Origin: Pseudisothecium myosuroides
Taxonomy: Eukaryota > Streptophyta > Bryopsida > Hypnales > Lembophyllaceae
NCBI GenBank assembly: GCA_951799445.1
Contig: OX637291.1
Location: 14,820,501-14,884,500, forward strand
Reading direction: 5' to 3'
DNA length: 64,000 nucleotides
The number at the start of each line of letters is the position of its first letter. The stretch's first letter is position 1. The translations under genes were made by a program, and so were the position numbers. Below the pieces are notes generated by a model, which was not told the origin of the DNA, did no database searches, and saw nothing but the letters and a program-made list of their open reading frames with translations. Below, piece by piece: positions 20,941 to 33,818 of the stretch.

Positions 20941-23900
20941 TCTTGCTCTTTTGGCTATAAATTTCAATGTTTTTCAATCTTTTCAATGTTCTTTATTTTC
21001 CAGGTATTTGAAGCCTAATTGAAAAAAATTAAACTTAATTTGACTCTATAATGAGCAATCTCATCAATTTGAGTCAAATTATAAACATTTGACCTAATTT
21101 TCATAGTTTCACTTAAGTAGTTTCACTTAAGTTTTGAATGTTTTTTGATGATTAATTTCTTCAAACTTAACCTAATTTCAATAATTTGGCCTAATTTGAT
21201 TCAAATTTGAAGTAGTTTTGTATGATTTGACCTAATTTGATTCGGTTGATGAAATCTCTTGCCGCCATCATCTTCGTTGTGTTTGCAATTATTTTTGGCG
21301 TGTTGGTCTATAGGGTGGATTGGTGGTTTTGCGGGTTAATGAGGTCTCTTGCTGCCATCTTCTTTGTTGTGTTTGTGTTTGCAATGTTTATATTCAACCA
21401 AGTTTGTTGACTGTGTAGTAAAGTGAGCTTAACGGTGGTGACAAATATTTGATATTTTTTGCTTAGAGACATTCAAGAGATTGAAGCATTGCAGCATTGG
21501 AGCATTATTTTGCAGTAAATTATTTAAATAAAATATTTTAATCCTCTTGTGGGTTGTGTAGTGTAAACGGACATTTTACGTTTGCATGTCCAAGTATTCC
21601 TACTCCAATGTTGCTAGGAGGGGGCTTGGTGTGTTTTGTGATAGGCGCTTTTGAATTTTAGACGATTTTGTTGAGAATGAAGTCAGATTGATCACCGGCA
21701 AGATTCTCTTGTGTCGTTGAGCCTGTGTTTGTGGAAAGTGATGATCTCCACAAAGCATAGTTGAATTGTTGCAGGTTGTCTTACAGATTACCCTTTTTTC
21801 CTGTCCATCACGTATTTTGTGGTCCAACCTTGAAATTCACGAGAATTTAATGAAAAGAATTGTAAACCCTTTGTTTTAAAAGCTTTGTAGTGGAAAGTAG
21901 GAGGAGAAGGGTGATTCCACCTTCCTAAAACCTGCATAAGGTTTAGGATAGACATTCTCCTCTTACTGGGTGCACACATTCAGGTATGGCAAGGCTTTTT
22001 CTATAAATTAATTTAGACTTATTGATTCATTTATTTATAGCCTAAAATATTTGATTATTGTATTTTCTTTTAAGATTGATTATCAAATTCATTAACTTGT
22101 GGTATTTTTTTTTAATCTTTGAAGACTTTGATTTATTATAAAATCATTATCATCTTTTAATAAATTATATTTTTTTCAATTTAGAATTTACGATTGGTCA
22201 TTGTTATTTTATATTACGTTCAAAATTAAAAAATTTCGTCTTTTCTAGACCATGGCTCCGGCTTTGACTACAATTGATGACTTTGTAGATGTTAATGTTC
22301 ATGAGGTTAGATCTATGTGCATTCAATGTCCAGAATGTTTAGCATTTCGTTATAGAAAAGAAAAATCTATCATTTGTTGTTACAATGGTAAAACTACCAG
22401 TGAACACGTTAGTCATCCCATTGTCCATCCAATGCTCAATGAGCTTTTTATGGGCATGACATCTAATTCTCGTGAATTTTTTAAATCCATTCGAAAGTAT
22501 AATCAAGCTTTTGCATTTACAAGTATGCGTAGTAAATTTCAATTTAACCAAGCTGAAAAAAGAGGGATATATACTTTTCGTATAAATGGAGAATTATGCC
22601 ATCATATTAGAAGTTTAGAGCCTGAATCACAAGACAGTGCAAAATTTGCACAAATTTATTTCTTGGATGATGGTTTGCAAACAAATCGTCGCATGGAGAT
22701 TTTCGATGATCTTCAACGCGAAACCATTAATATCATCCAAGAAGTTTTAGAATCGATAAATGTTTTGGTTCAGGGTTTCAAATTTTCACGTGATGTTCTT
22801 TTAGAAGGACATAACATGGGACTTCATATCTCCGGTGAAGTTCCCTCTGGTGAACATCCCCGTCGATACAATCGACCAATAATTCCAGAAGTTGAAGCTG
22901 TTGTTTTTGACGAACAACATTTGGATTTTGGTAGAGATATCGTTCTTCATCAACGTGGTGGAAATTTATTACGTATAAAAGAAATCCATCCAGCTTATGA
23001 TGCTTTATTCTATCATTTATTGTTTCCAGATGGACGATGTGGGTGGTCACCAGCTTTTAAAGCAAATACTAGAGTGACTTTAAAGTCATTTGTCCAATAT
23101 TTGCTTCAAAAGCAGCCTGAGTCAAATGTATTACATAGGATAGGAAGACTATTTCAACAATACGTAGTGGATCAGTATTTACGTGTAGAACATGAAAACT
23201 TGCTTTTCATTAGACAACATCAAGCTAAACTTCGGGCAGAATGCTATCAAGGGGTAGTAGACACTTTCAAGAAGACAATGAAGTACGTATTGGACGTCGC
23301 ATTGTCTTACCAGCAACATTTATCGGATCTCCTCGATATATGCAAAAACTCTTCCAACATAGTATGGTCTTGGTTAGAGTTTTAAGAAAACCTGATTTAT
23401 TTCATTACAATGACTTGTAATCCAACATGGTCTGAGATTCTTAATGAACTTGACCCGGGTCAAAGTCCTCCTGATCGTCCAGATATAGTTGTGCGTGTTT
23501 TTGAGCTCAAATTCAGAGCTACGATGGATGAGATTACCAAGAAGAATATCTTGGGGGAAACTATTGCTTTCTGTTACACTATTGAATTTCAAAAGCGTGG
23601 TCTCCCTCATGCACACATTCTTCTTTGGTTGAAAGATAAGGTCAATGATTGTGACCTTGTAGATCGCGTAGTATGTGCTGAGATTCCTGATTTAGATAGG
23701 CAACCGCAATTATATGCTGCAGTTGCTAAACACATGATGCATGGTCCGTGTGGTTTAGATAATCTTAATTGTCCATGCATGAAAGATGGTAGATGCTCAA
23801 AAAATTATCCAATGCAAGCTCGAGATAGTACCGTAGTGGGTGACGATGGATTTATTTTATACCGTCGCCGAAACCAAGGCCGATATATCGAAAAGCATGT

Positions 23901-26677
23901 ACAAGGACAAATTGTTCGTTTAGACAATCGATCTGTTGTGCCATACAATTCTTATTTAGTAGATCGTTTCAATTGTCATATCAATGTTGAAATTTGCAAT
24001 TTAGTAAAAACTGTCAAATATCTTCAGAAATATATATTTAAGGGTGTAGATCGTGGTATTGTAGAAAGAGATGACGTTATAGATGAGATTAAAGAGTTTT
24101 TAGAAAGTCGTTATGTAGCCGCTCAAGAAGCATGTTGGAGGTTCTTTGATTTTGAAACCAATAACAAGAGTCATAGTATTTGTCGGTTACCTGTTCATCT
24201 TCCGGGTCAACAATATGTTTCTTTTCATGAAGGAACATCTTTACAATCAGTAATTGATCAAAATGCTCACACTAAACTTATAACGTTTTTTGAGCTTAAT
24301 AGTCACATTCGTGCCTTAATTGCTTCTGGTAATCAAGGTAATCATATACTTCTTCGATACATGGATCTTCCGCTTCATTATAGATGGGATGTAAAAAACA
24401 ACATGTGAATTAGAAAACAACGCAATGTAAAAGTATTCGGTAGAATAAATATGGTTCCTGTAGGTACTGAAGTATTTTACTTATGTTTGTTGTTGACTCA
24501 TGTTGAGGCACTAACTTCATTTGAAGATTTACTTTATTTTCGTGATACGGTATATCCGACCTATAAAGCCGTTTGCATTGCAAGAGGACTTTTACAGGAT
24601 GATGCTAAGTGGGAGAATTGTCTCCAAGAGGCAACTATTATTGCATTGCCTAAACAAATTCGGCGGTTGTTTGCAACAGTTCTTGTGTTTGGACAACCGC
24701 AAGATCCTATTAGTTTGCTTAGGAGACATCTTGATGCAATGTCTGATGATTGGCGCAATGACCAAAATCGCTATTGCACAGCGATTTTGTGCATTGAAGA
24801 ATATTTGTCTTCATCCGATAAACACCTTGTAGATTTTTTTAACATTGATGATTTGCATGAATTTGGATATACAAACAATGTTGATTTGGCCATTGATGTC
24901 GATGACAATAATAATTTGGATAATGCCAATATTACTTTTGTAGAAAAAGATGTTGATAGGCTTAATGAAGAGCAGAGCATTGTTTTCAATGTAGTTACCA
25001 CGGCAGTTTTAGAACTTAATTCTCCAAATAGATTTTTTTCCTAGATGGTCCAGGTGGTACGGGTAAGACTTTTTTGTATAATACTATATTAGGTTATCTT
25101 CGTGCTAGAGGCATCAAGTGTATGGCAATGGCTACAAGTGGAATTGCCGCATGCCTTTTAGATCAAGGGCGAACAGCACATTCTTCTTTAGCCATTCCTT
25201 TATAATTACATGATACATCGACTTGTAACATTAGTGCCCAATCTGCATTAGGTCAAAGCTTATGTGAAGTACAACTAATTGTACTTGATGAAGCTTGTGC
25301 TGGTCATAGATTTATGTTTGAAGCTATAGATAGATCATTGCGAGATATTCGTGGAATCGATAGTCCCAATGGTGGTCTTATAGTTTTGTATGGTGGTGAT
25401 TTTTGTCAAACTTTACCAGTTGTTGTGCGTGGAGGTCGCAGACAAACTGTTGAAGCTTGCTTGCGACGTTCATATTTATTTCCACTAATGCAACATTTTC
25501 ATTTGACTACTAATATGCGTTTACAAAGTCAACCAGATTTTCAAAGATTTTTATTAGATGTTGGTGAAGGTAAAACCGGTCTAGAAGTAGATTTACCGCT
25601 AGGATTAGTTGCACCTAGAAATTCTTTAGATGGTCTTATTGATGCCATTTTTGATGATCCGGTTGATTTCTCTGAGCGTGTCATTTTGGCTATCTGAAAT
25701 GATGATGCTCAAGAAATCAATCGAAAAATTATTGATCGCATGCCTGGTAAAATGCGTCAATGTTTCAGTGTAGATTTTGTACATGAGAGCGATGAGCATG
25801 CCCATCATTATCCGGTAGAATTTTTAAATTCTTTACAGTTAAGCGGTTTGCCTCCTCACCAATTAAATCTTAAATGTGGTCAATATTTGATGTTGCTAAG
25901 GAATTTGAATCCAGCAAAAGGTTTGTGCAATGGAAGTCGTTTGCACCTTTTGCAAGTGTCATCAAATGTCTTACTATGTGAAATTGTAGAAGGGCGTTAT
26001 TGTGGCCATAGGTATTAATTCCTAGGATTACACATCATTGTAATGATAGTCGCTTGCCATTCACACTTTGCCGGAAACAATTTCCTGTAACTAGTGCTTT
26101 TGCCATGACAATTAATAAATTGCAGGGCCAATCATATGATCGAGTCGGCATTTATCTTCGAAATGAAGTATTTAGCCATGGTCAATTATATGTGGCTTTG
26201 TCTCGTGGTAGACATCCTGCGAACATTAAAGTTGCCAATGACAACGACGAAGTTGTGGGAACAGTAAAAAATGTGGTTTACCATGAGGTTTTTCCATGAC
26301 TTTGTCATGTAATGTCCTCTAAACATTTACACCTGAATCAGGTGGATGGAAAAGTTAAGAGTTTGTTTCAAACTCTGCATGTTTAGGGTTCATGCACGCT
26401 TTTGCGACGTCCCCTTCCATCCAACTTGCATTCTTTGGGTGTGCAATTACATTGTCTCAATTGAAACAATCTTCCATATTAATATATGGAAGTACTATAC
26501 ATGAGGCATTATTGCTATTTGATGGATGAATATTTTCTTAATTTATGCATCTTTAGATGCAATTAATTCATAAAATTTATCATTCTCTATGATAGTCTAT
26601 TGCAATCTATAAAAATTCATAAAAATTGTATCAAAATGGTTGGATTAATGCGTTGCAAAGCAAGTGCCAACCGCTAG
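20222..26677 (+). mobile_element. Decayed autonomous-type Helitron (right end firm, left end tentative)
   Basis: Rolling-circle transposon. The 3' end ends CTAG (26674-26677) and is followed by host T. A short hairpin (GCGTTGC-AAA-GCAAGTGC, 26650-26667) lies just before it, as expected for Helitrons, which insert between A and T and make no duplication. The 5' end is uncertain: TC at 20222 after A is one possible start, which gives about 6.5 kb. The Rep/helicase at 22252-26299 is broken (separate entry), so the copy cannot move by itself. The interior base composition matches the surrounding AT-rich DNA. Confidence 0.7.
22252..26299 (+). pseudogene. Helitron Rep-helicase, disrupted
   Basis: Originally one protein of about 1,350 residues. 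In order: an N-terminal CxxC..CC zinc-finger-like segment (22318-22380), a Helitron-like N domain, a HUH nickase core (MTCNPTW at 23410; HUH motif PHAH near 23607; two Tyr in KYLQKYIFKG near 24015-24043) and a PIF1-type helicase (Walker A GPGGTGKT at 25047-25070; DEA near 25287; YGGDFCQTLP near 25390; TNMRL near 25510; FAMTINKLQGQSY and YVALSRGR near the end). Damage: frameshifts near 23270, 23400, 25035 and 26010, and stops at 24406 (TGA, probably from Trp), 25203 (TAA) and 25695 (TGA). This is a dead transposase with motifs still easy to read. Confidence 0.93.
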
Positions 26678-27489
26678 TATACTAGAAAATGGCAATTTTG
26701 GATACTTTCTTATTAAACATATTCACAAAACTTTAGTATTTAAAGGTGAATATGACCATTTTATTTTTATTTTAAAAAAAATTTAAAATTTATTGTGGTA
26801 GGAAACATATTTTTTGCAAATATATCACACTTACAATTATCAAGTTAGGAGCACTATTGAGTATCCATTCTAGAGATTTTGAAATTGAAATGTAGAAGAA
26901 ATGTTTCCCTATTAGACTTGTAGCCATAATTAAATAAAATTGTGAAAATTAAAAAATTTATGTGGTGTATAAGTTTAATTTTTAATCAATTTTAATCTTC
27001 CACTTTGAAAGTGGGAAAAAAAATATTTTAATGACTCTTTTAGTGTAACCATGTCCTCTTCTCTATTAACTTATAGAGTTGTCACAAATAGTTTAATTAA
27101 ATTTTAATTAAATTTTAAAATTATTATTTTTGTATATTAAAAATTAAAATATCAAAGTATCTTATTTCTCGATATTTTTGCACTTATTAGCTTTCATATT
27201 TACAGAATCATTCTATGCTCGATCTTCTAACAGTGCAATTTTTTCAAATGGTGGTTGTAGGCTACAATTCATTAGTTCTTAGACAATCCCTTTGTGCACT
27301 CTTACACATTCAATATGCATTCTTGTCTATTTTGATAGAATTTTTTTTTTTAATTTAAAAAATTTAAGCATTGCATTATTATAAATTCAAAGCACCAAGT
27401 TTAAGGCTTATATATACATAAAGAGAAAATTGAAGTATTAGTATACCTCCCAATTTTTTTTGAAGATATAGAAAATTGGAGCTTTTGAT
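26678..27489. other. AT-rich spacer
   Basis: No gene was recognised. Some lines (GCACTATTGAGTATCC, ATGTTTCCCTATTAG near 26850-26920) recall the foldback family interior at 34850-34920, so an old related copy may lie here. Confidence 0.35.
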
Positions 27490-28411
27490 TTAACCCCTAA
27501 AGTCCCAAGGCCTTTTTTCCATCAAAAACACTCAAAACTGCCACTTCTATAGCAAAGAGAAAAAAAAAAAATTAAAATTTTATTTGCCTATCTAACCATA
27601 GGATCTTGTACTAGATTGGTGTAAAGATGTGTGGAAGAAATTTCAAAAACCTTGACCGTGTAGATTGTGCATTTAAAGTGAAGGAAACGAGTATTTTTGC
27701 ACCTTGCTCAACTACTTTTTTTGGCTTTGAACCTTCTTAACTTAAAATTTTTGCACTATTAATTTTGAATTTTGAATTTTATATGATAAAGAAATTGAAT
27801 TGAGAATCTAGGAAAAAATTCAAAAAACATACACTTAGTTTTCACTCATTAAAAAGTTGTTAAGTAGAATTAGATTCAAGATTGAATGAAAAACTAAACT
27901 ATTAATAGCTCTAAGATGGAATTGAAACACACTAATCTCAATGGTGAGATTGTTCTAGGAAAAGATCTTAACCTTGTGAAACTTCTTTTTGAAAAATTGT
28001 AGAAATTGAATTCACAAATGAATCCAACAACTTATTTTTTCAAGAAGATGCTCTAATTGCTTGAAAAACAAGATTGTCCATAATTTTTATATAGCAAATC
28101 AAAATGGAGTGAATCAAAGCTTCCCATGTAGACAAAAATACAACCTATATGAAATAAATTTTAAATTATTTTAAATTTCAATTTTTTTTGAGTTTTTTTT
28201 TTTTTGCCCATTGAATTAAAAGTTGAGAATTTTTTTGCCATAACTTTTGCTCCCAAGCACCAATTGAAATAAAGATTAGGTTTATGGAAAGCTTATGTGT
28301 TTTTCTATTTTTGCAAAAAAATTACAAAAATTACAAAAAATATTGAGACCCTAGGAGCCTGTCCAAAATGGATTTTGTCCCCTAAGGGGACAATGGGACT
28401 TTAGGGATTAA
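27490..28411 (+). mobile_element. TTAA-family element 7, subfamily II (922 bp)
   Basis: Ends are TTAA-CCCCTAAAGTCCCAAGG and GACTTTAGGGA-TTAA (28401-28411). The interior is a diverged version of 52397-53341, with the same block order. No coding region is seen. Confidence 0.82.
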
Positions 28412-31400
28412 TAGTACTTTGATTGTCCAGGACAACAATAATATTTTGAAATTATAAAGATTCCAATTTCAATTATGTACTTGAGTATTCATTATAAAAT
28501 CCACTTAAGGATTCAAATTCTATACCACATCAAGACACCAAAATCATTTAGAAAATCTTTTAGCATAGAAAGATAATGAATCATCTAAAATAATATTAAT
28601 ATGAAAAAATTATTATCAACAAATAAAAATAAAAATATCTGATGCCATTTGATTTCTTACATTTGTCTATTTGAAAAATTAAAAGCTAAAAAACTCATTC
28701 ATAACCTTCAATTTATTGTCTTTTTTGGATATTATAGTGCATCGAGGCAATGTCAGTGCATTAATCATAAACTAAACGGTTCATTTAAACTATTATTTTT
28801 TTTTAATATTTTCAAAAAAAATTCAAGTAATTGATCAAATGTACTATCTAGACTTTAAAAAATTGCAAAATAATAAATAACAATTTAAAGGGTGATATTT
28901 TGAAAAAACATAGTATTTTGAAATTCTATAAAGCAATTAGAAGCATCGCATTGCAACATTAAAACTAATGCACTATACCATGTTAATCTTCCAAAGATTT
29001 AAAAGTTGTCCACATTTTGTTTTATTTCCTTAAAAATGTTTATTCATTTAAAATTTTCTCCAAAAAAGTCACAATTACTGAACCAAAATTTAGTAAATAT
29101 TTGTGCAATCTCCCCTTTGTTTGTTTAGGTTTTAAAAGTCCTTCAATGGTCAAAGAGACTTATCACGTTCTAGAATTTTGGCATAGAAGGGCTTTGAAAT
29201 CAAGAAGCAAACAAGATGCAAAAAATTATTGTTTTGTGATACTTATTAGATTGAATTTCAACTATTTTGTATTGAAAGGATATATTAAACACTTAAGCTC
29301 TTTTAAACCAAAGCAATTTGAACTATAATGAAGATTGTAAGTGAAGTAGCAAAAGTTGGATTTTTGCAAGCATGGATCTCATGTGCCTCAAAGCCTCAAA
29401 GCCTTAAATTTGTAATATGTCATATTAGCACAAGTCAAGATTGAAATCCTCTAGTTAGAAGTTCTTCAAAATGCATAAAAATTTATTTACAACTCTTTTT
29501 GTCCCATATGTTGTTATTGTGCAATTTTGAAAGTATTTTCTTATTTTTGAGCCAAAAAACTATAGGGATTAACTACTAAGGGACCAAGTAGCAACATTGT
29601 GTTTTGGGTCATCTAATTACAAATGCAATTTTTATTTTTTACCTTTGAACTTTTCATATACACATATGGTTAAAGAATAGCTTTAAGTTGCAACAATTTT
29701 TATAACTTTTGATTATATGATTAAAAAAATATTCTTTAATATATAATTTTTTCTTCAATGATTAATGTGGGTAGCTTAAGAAAAATATTGAAAAAAAATT
29801 ATCACTAGATTAATACATATATGAAAGATTTGAATCATTCTATTTCAACTAATTAGATGAAAGATACAAGGAATTTTGATTTGTGGGTAGTTATGGAACC
29901 TCTACTCAAAAATAAAACTTTGAAGTCCTTTTTTGAACTCAATATTTAATATTTTGATAAAACAAAAAAATAGGATGTTGGTTGTTTATTACAGCATAAC
30001 AACCACTAGAGTTGGAATTTTTCAATACTATAACTAAAATCTTAACAATTTGTACATTTAGTCATATTTTATGACTTTCCACTTACTATTATTTTTAAGA
30101 ATGAATATGAAGTATTTTTGGTTGAATTTTTTAATATTCATTTTAAACTTATTTTTCAACACATAATTCAAAGTTAGAGTTGCAAGACATATACATTTTT
30201 CAATAAAAGTTTGAAAGATGAAACTTAAATATTTGGGAAGAGTTGGAAATACTCCTTTTTGAAAATTCAAGCATCATGATTTTGCAGCTACAAAAGTTTC
30301 TTGCCTTAAAAGTTAGGAAGGTATAGGAGAATGTACTTTAACAAGTTAACTAAGAGATCCCTCTGTTGAATCCATCCAAGTATAAAAAGAGCAAGGACTT
30401 GGCATTGTTTTAGAAAAGAACCTGATTTGAAGTAGTTTTGGCCTAAGACACATCAAAATATCCTTGGAAATTTAGCACCTAAAATCATTGAAAAATATTG
30501 TTTTCAATGTATTTAAGCAATGGACTTAAACCTTATGATCACACCATTCAAACCTTCTTAGTGAATATACTATTCAATTAAAAAAATTCATAACTAATTT
30601 TCCATAATTTGGAATGCAATGAAACAAATAGTGCAAGAGAGAGAAAGAAAATATCTATTACAAAAAATACAAGATGAAAGTTTGTGGCTTACAACTTTCC
30701 TTGAAATCTGAGTCAATCTAGAAGTTGTTGGAGTTTTGCCACCTCAAGATTAGACTCAACTTTAAAAATTCATACTTTGCTACAACTTGAAATGCAATGA
30801 AACAAATGGGAAAAGAAAGAAGAAAAAAAATATCTACTACAAAAAGTGTAAAATAAAAACACTCATTCTTTCTTTGCATTGAAATATGAGTTCTTCAAAC
30901 ATTGCCTAGGGCTTACAAACCCCTAATCCATTAAATCTTCCCTTCCTTGCACTCTCCTACTATCTTGATATTTTTTTTCATCTACCTTATGAGAATCTTT
31001 AAACTCTACCTACTAAAGAGTCTCTACCCCAAAGAAAGAGAGAAAAGTATGGGAGAGAATTTAAAAAGAGAAAGGCCTAGCCCTAAACATTAGTCTTCAT
31101 CCGCCTAGTCTTCTACTTCTACCTAGTCTTCAATTTATTTTGCATATCAACCTTTCTATTTGGCCCTACTAACTTCTATTCATCACATTCTAATATTTTA
31201 ATTTGTATTTTTTTTCCTAAATTCATTATAATTCCATATTGCCTTTAAACTATAAATTCCCTAAAATCTCCACTAATAACATTAATCTGATCCTAATTTA
31301 TAATTCTAAGTAGTAAGTGAGACTTAAGACAAACCGAGGATAATTTGCAAGGTTCACACCTTTGTATAATCTCCTATGCATACACATAGCTGACAAAAAT

Positions 31401-31771
31401 AATATAGTGTGCCCTTCTTCTCAAGTTATTTCTTAGTTATTAGACATTGTATTTTTGTGTATTGTGGTGTGTATGTGCAATTCTTCCACTGTGCTTATTT
31501 TTGAAGCAATTAATTATATTGATTATGAGAATCAATGTTTGCCTTTTCTGTAATAGAGTTGGTTGATAGTGTAATTTGGTATTCTTATATCTAGTGAATG
31601 AAGAAATATGAATGTTGAGATTATAGACTTGTACAAGTGCACATATCAAATGAATGATTATGGCCTTATTAAAAATGTGAGTATAGATTATGGTCTTATA
31701 AGGTTGTGAAGGCCATTTGGTATTGTCATTTGCAATTATGATTAGCACTACGACAACTAATAGAGAGTATT
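28412..31771. other. AT-rich spacer with an old inverted TTAA-family remnant
   Basis: No gene was recognised. From TTAACTACTAAGGGACCAAG at 29569 to about 29960 the sequence follows the right half of a TTAA element in inverse orientation (GTAGCAACATTGTGTTTTGGG, GTGGGTAGTTATGGAACCTC). It is strongly diverged and lacks its other end. Short frames such as 29017-29328 have no family match that I can recognise. Confidence 0.45.
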
Positions 31772-32491
31772 GGGTGATTGCAAGAAACACCTACTGATTT
31801 TGTTGCATTTTTACAGTACTCATGCTTTTTTCTTATAGTACTTTGAAATTTAAAAAATAATTTTTTAAAAGTTAAAATATAGCCAATGTATACACCTTTG
31901 AAAAGATTGTATCCTAGGAAGATAAAGCATAAAAAAATTCTCTACGTAGAAGAATTAAAAATTACTAAATCTCAAAACAATAGACACTTTGAAGTTTTAA
32001 TTTGTAAAAACTTAAACTTTTAATTTAAACTACAATTACTCATTTGTAACAATTCCATGGAGATGGTCATTTACCAAAGAACCATCAAAATAATGTTTTT
32101 CATGTTTTGAAATGCAAGTAGAAAGAAGCTCACTTTGTGAACTTCCATACGACATACAATTAACTATTTTTTGAATTCCTTTGAACCATAATTGCTAGTC
32201 TACCAGAAAACCATCTTTACCAAATTTTAGCTCCAAATTCGCTATTCTATGTATAAACTAGTACTAAAATCCTACAAATTAAGAAGTATGACACAAAATT
32301 AGGGGCTTTTTGGATAGTAAAACATTTTTGAAAAATCCGAGAGAAAAATTATCAAAAGTATATAATAGTCATGAATACTTTACCTATGAATCTTGAGTCT
32401 TTTAGAGTTATAATGTAAAAGTTATAGCCAAAAAACAAATCAGCATACAAGGTGTGACTGAAAATAGTTTAAATGTTTCTTGCAATCATCC
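31772..32491. mobile_element. GGGTGATT-family element (720 bp), old copy
   Basis: Left end GGGTGATTGCAAGAAACACC, right end inverse GGATGATTGCAAGAAACATT. The two 4-bp flanks (TATT and TTCA) do not match, so the target duplication has decayed or been replaced. It was recognised by comparison with 47401-48097 and 48514-49224. Confidence 0.65.
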
Positions 32492-33818
32492 TTCAAGAAC
32501 ACTTTTGTATCATTTCATTGGTTGAGTCTCATCTTTTAAAGTTTTTGAAATAGATTAAATAACTCAAATTTATTTATTCGAACGTTTTTTTCACTTTTTT
32601 CTAACAATTTAAACAATCATATAATTTTTTTTTCTAAATTTTCCATTAACTTATTTAGTGCATAAATTTTGGAGAATTTTTTTTTGCATTGAATTTTGAG
32701 TATAAAATAATTATAGTATCCTATTAATTATCCATATTTTATTTTATTATTTAAATAATTTTTAGCAAAAGTTTGTAGTAATGCCAATGCTACCTCTAAA
32801 TGCAATAAAATTAGCACGTATTTTGTACTTTCACCCTTGAAATGAAATGTAGTGTATCATCTAGATGAATTATTATTACTTGCCTAAAAAGAACACTTTA
32901 TTACTTTACCATATTAGTAGTAAACTCTTCTTTTTAGCATTTAACTCTAGAAAGACTCAACTTGTAACCAATGTAATTTGCCAAAAGAATCCGATTCTTA
33001 GATGAATAACTACAAACTTCATTTCTAGAGTTTCCTTGAAAGGCATTCATCAAACACTTTTTGTCCTTGGGATGCATCCTTATACGGTTAACTCCTAAAG
33101 GATGTTGAAAACATTTGTCCTTGTGACTAGTATATAATGTGCATTTTAGGATATGAAGATGCATATGGAGATGTAAAAAAGTTCCAATTGACATAATTTT
33201 TTTTGTGAACTCAAAATATATCAATGAAAATGCTACAAAAAAATGTTTATTTATTTATTTATTTATTTTTTGCAATTTCATAAAATGTTGTATTCATAGA
33301 ATAAGTAAGAATGACTGTTCCATTCTACATGTATTGTTACTTTGTCAAGATGTAGATCGAAATCGCTTGTAGATTTTTGCATTTTATAGATCATATGTTA
33401 GTTGTAAAAATAGCTAAGTGTTTGCTTTTGCAATAAATATTGCGTGAAAATGTTGTAAATTGTTTATACGGCACTGGATATGAAAATACCATACACTTGA
33501 TTCACACAATGACAATGAGACTGGAGTGTACACACAAGCGTGTGTTGATCACATGTCAGAGTAGTGGCTTTATGACACTTGTAAGTGATTTTCATTCCAC
33601 AAGTATGGCGTCTACTCTCTTTGACTTGTACTTCATTCCTTGGAGAATGACATTTATTTTTTGTAGGACACGAGGACAATGAGAGATGTTAGTGATTGAA
33701 GTAGTTAGGCAAATAACAAAATTTACAATGATTATATGCTATACTGGTCATCCTTTGCAAGTATTACAACCTTGATTTGTATATGCGGTCATGTCTTGGT
33801 ATTCAAATATACCTCTAC
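32492..33818. other. AT-rich spacer with a (TTTA) tract
   Basis: No gene was recognised. A TTTA tetranucleotide tract lies at about 33247-33269. The open frames at 32934-33224 (-) and 33440-33682 (+) have no recognisable domain. Confidence 0.4.

Noticed and set aside
33247..33269. Telomere- or centromere-like repeat
   Set aside because: It is a simple TTTA tract of about 23 bp, not TTTAGGG.
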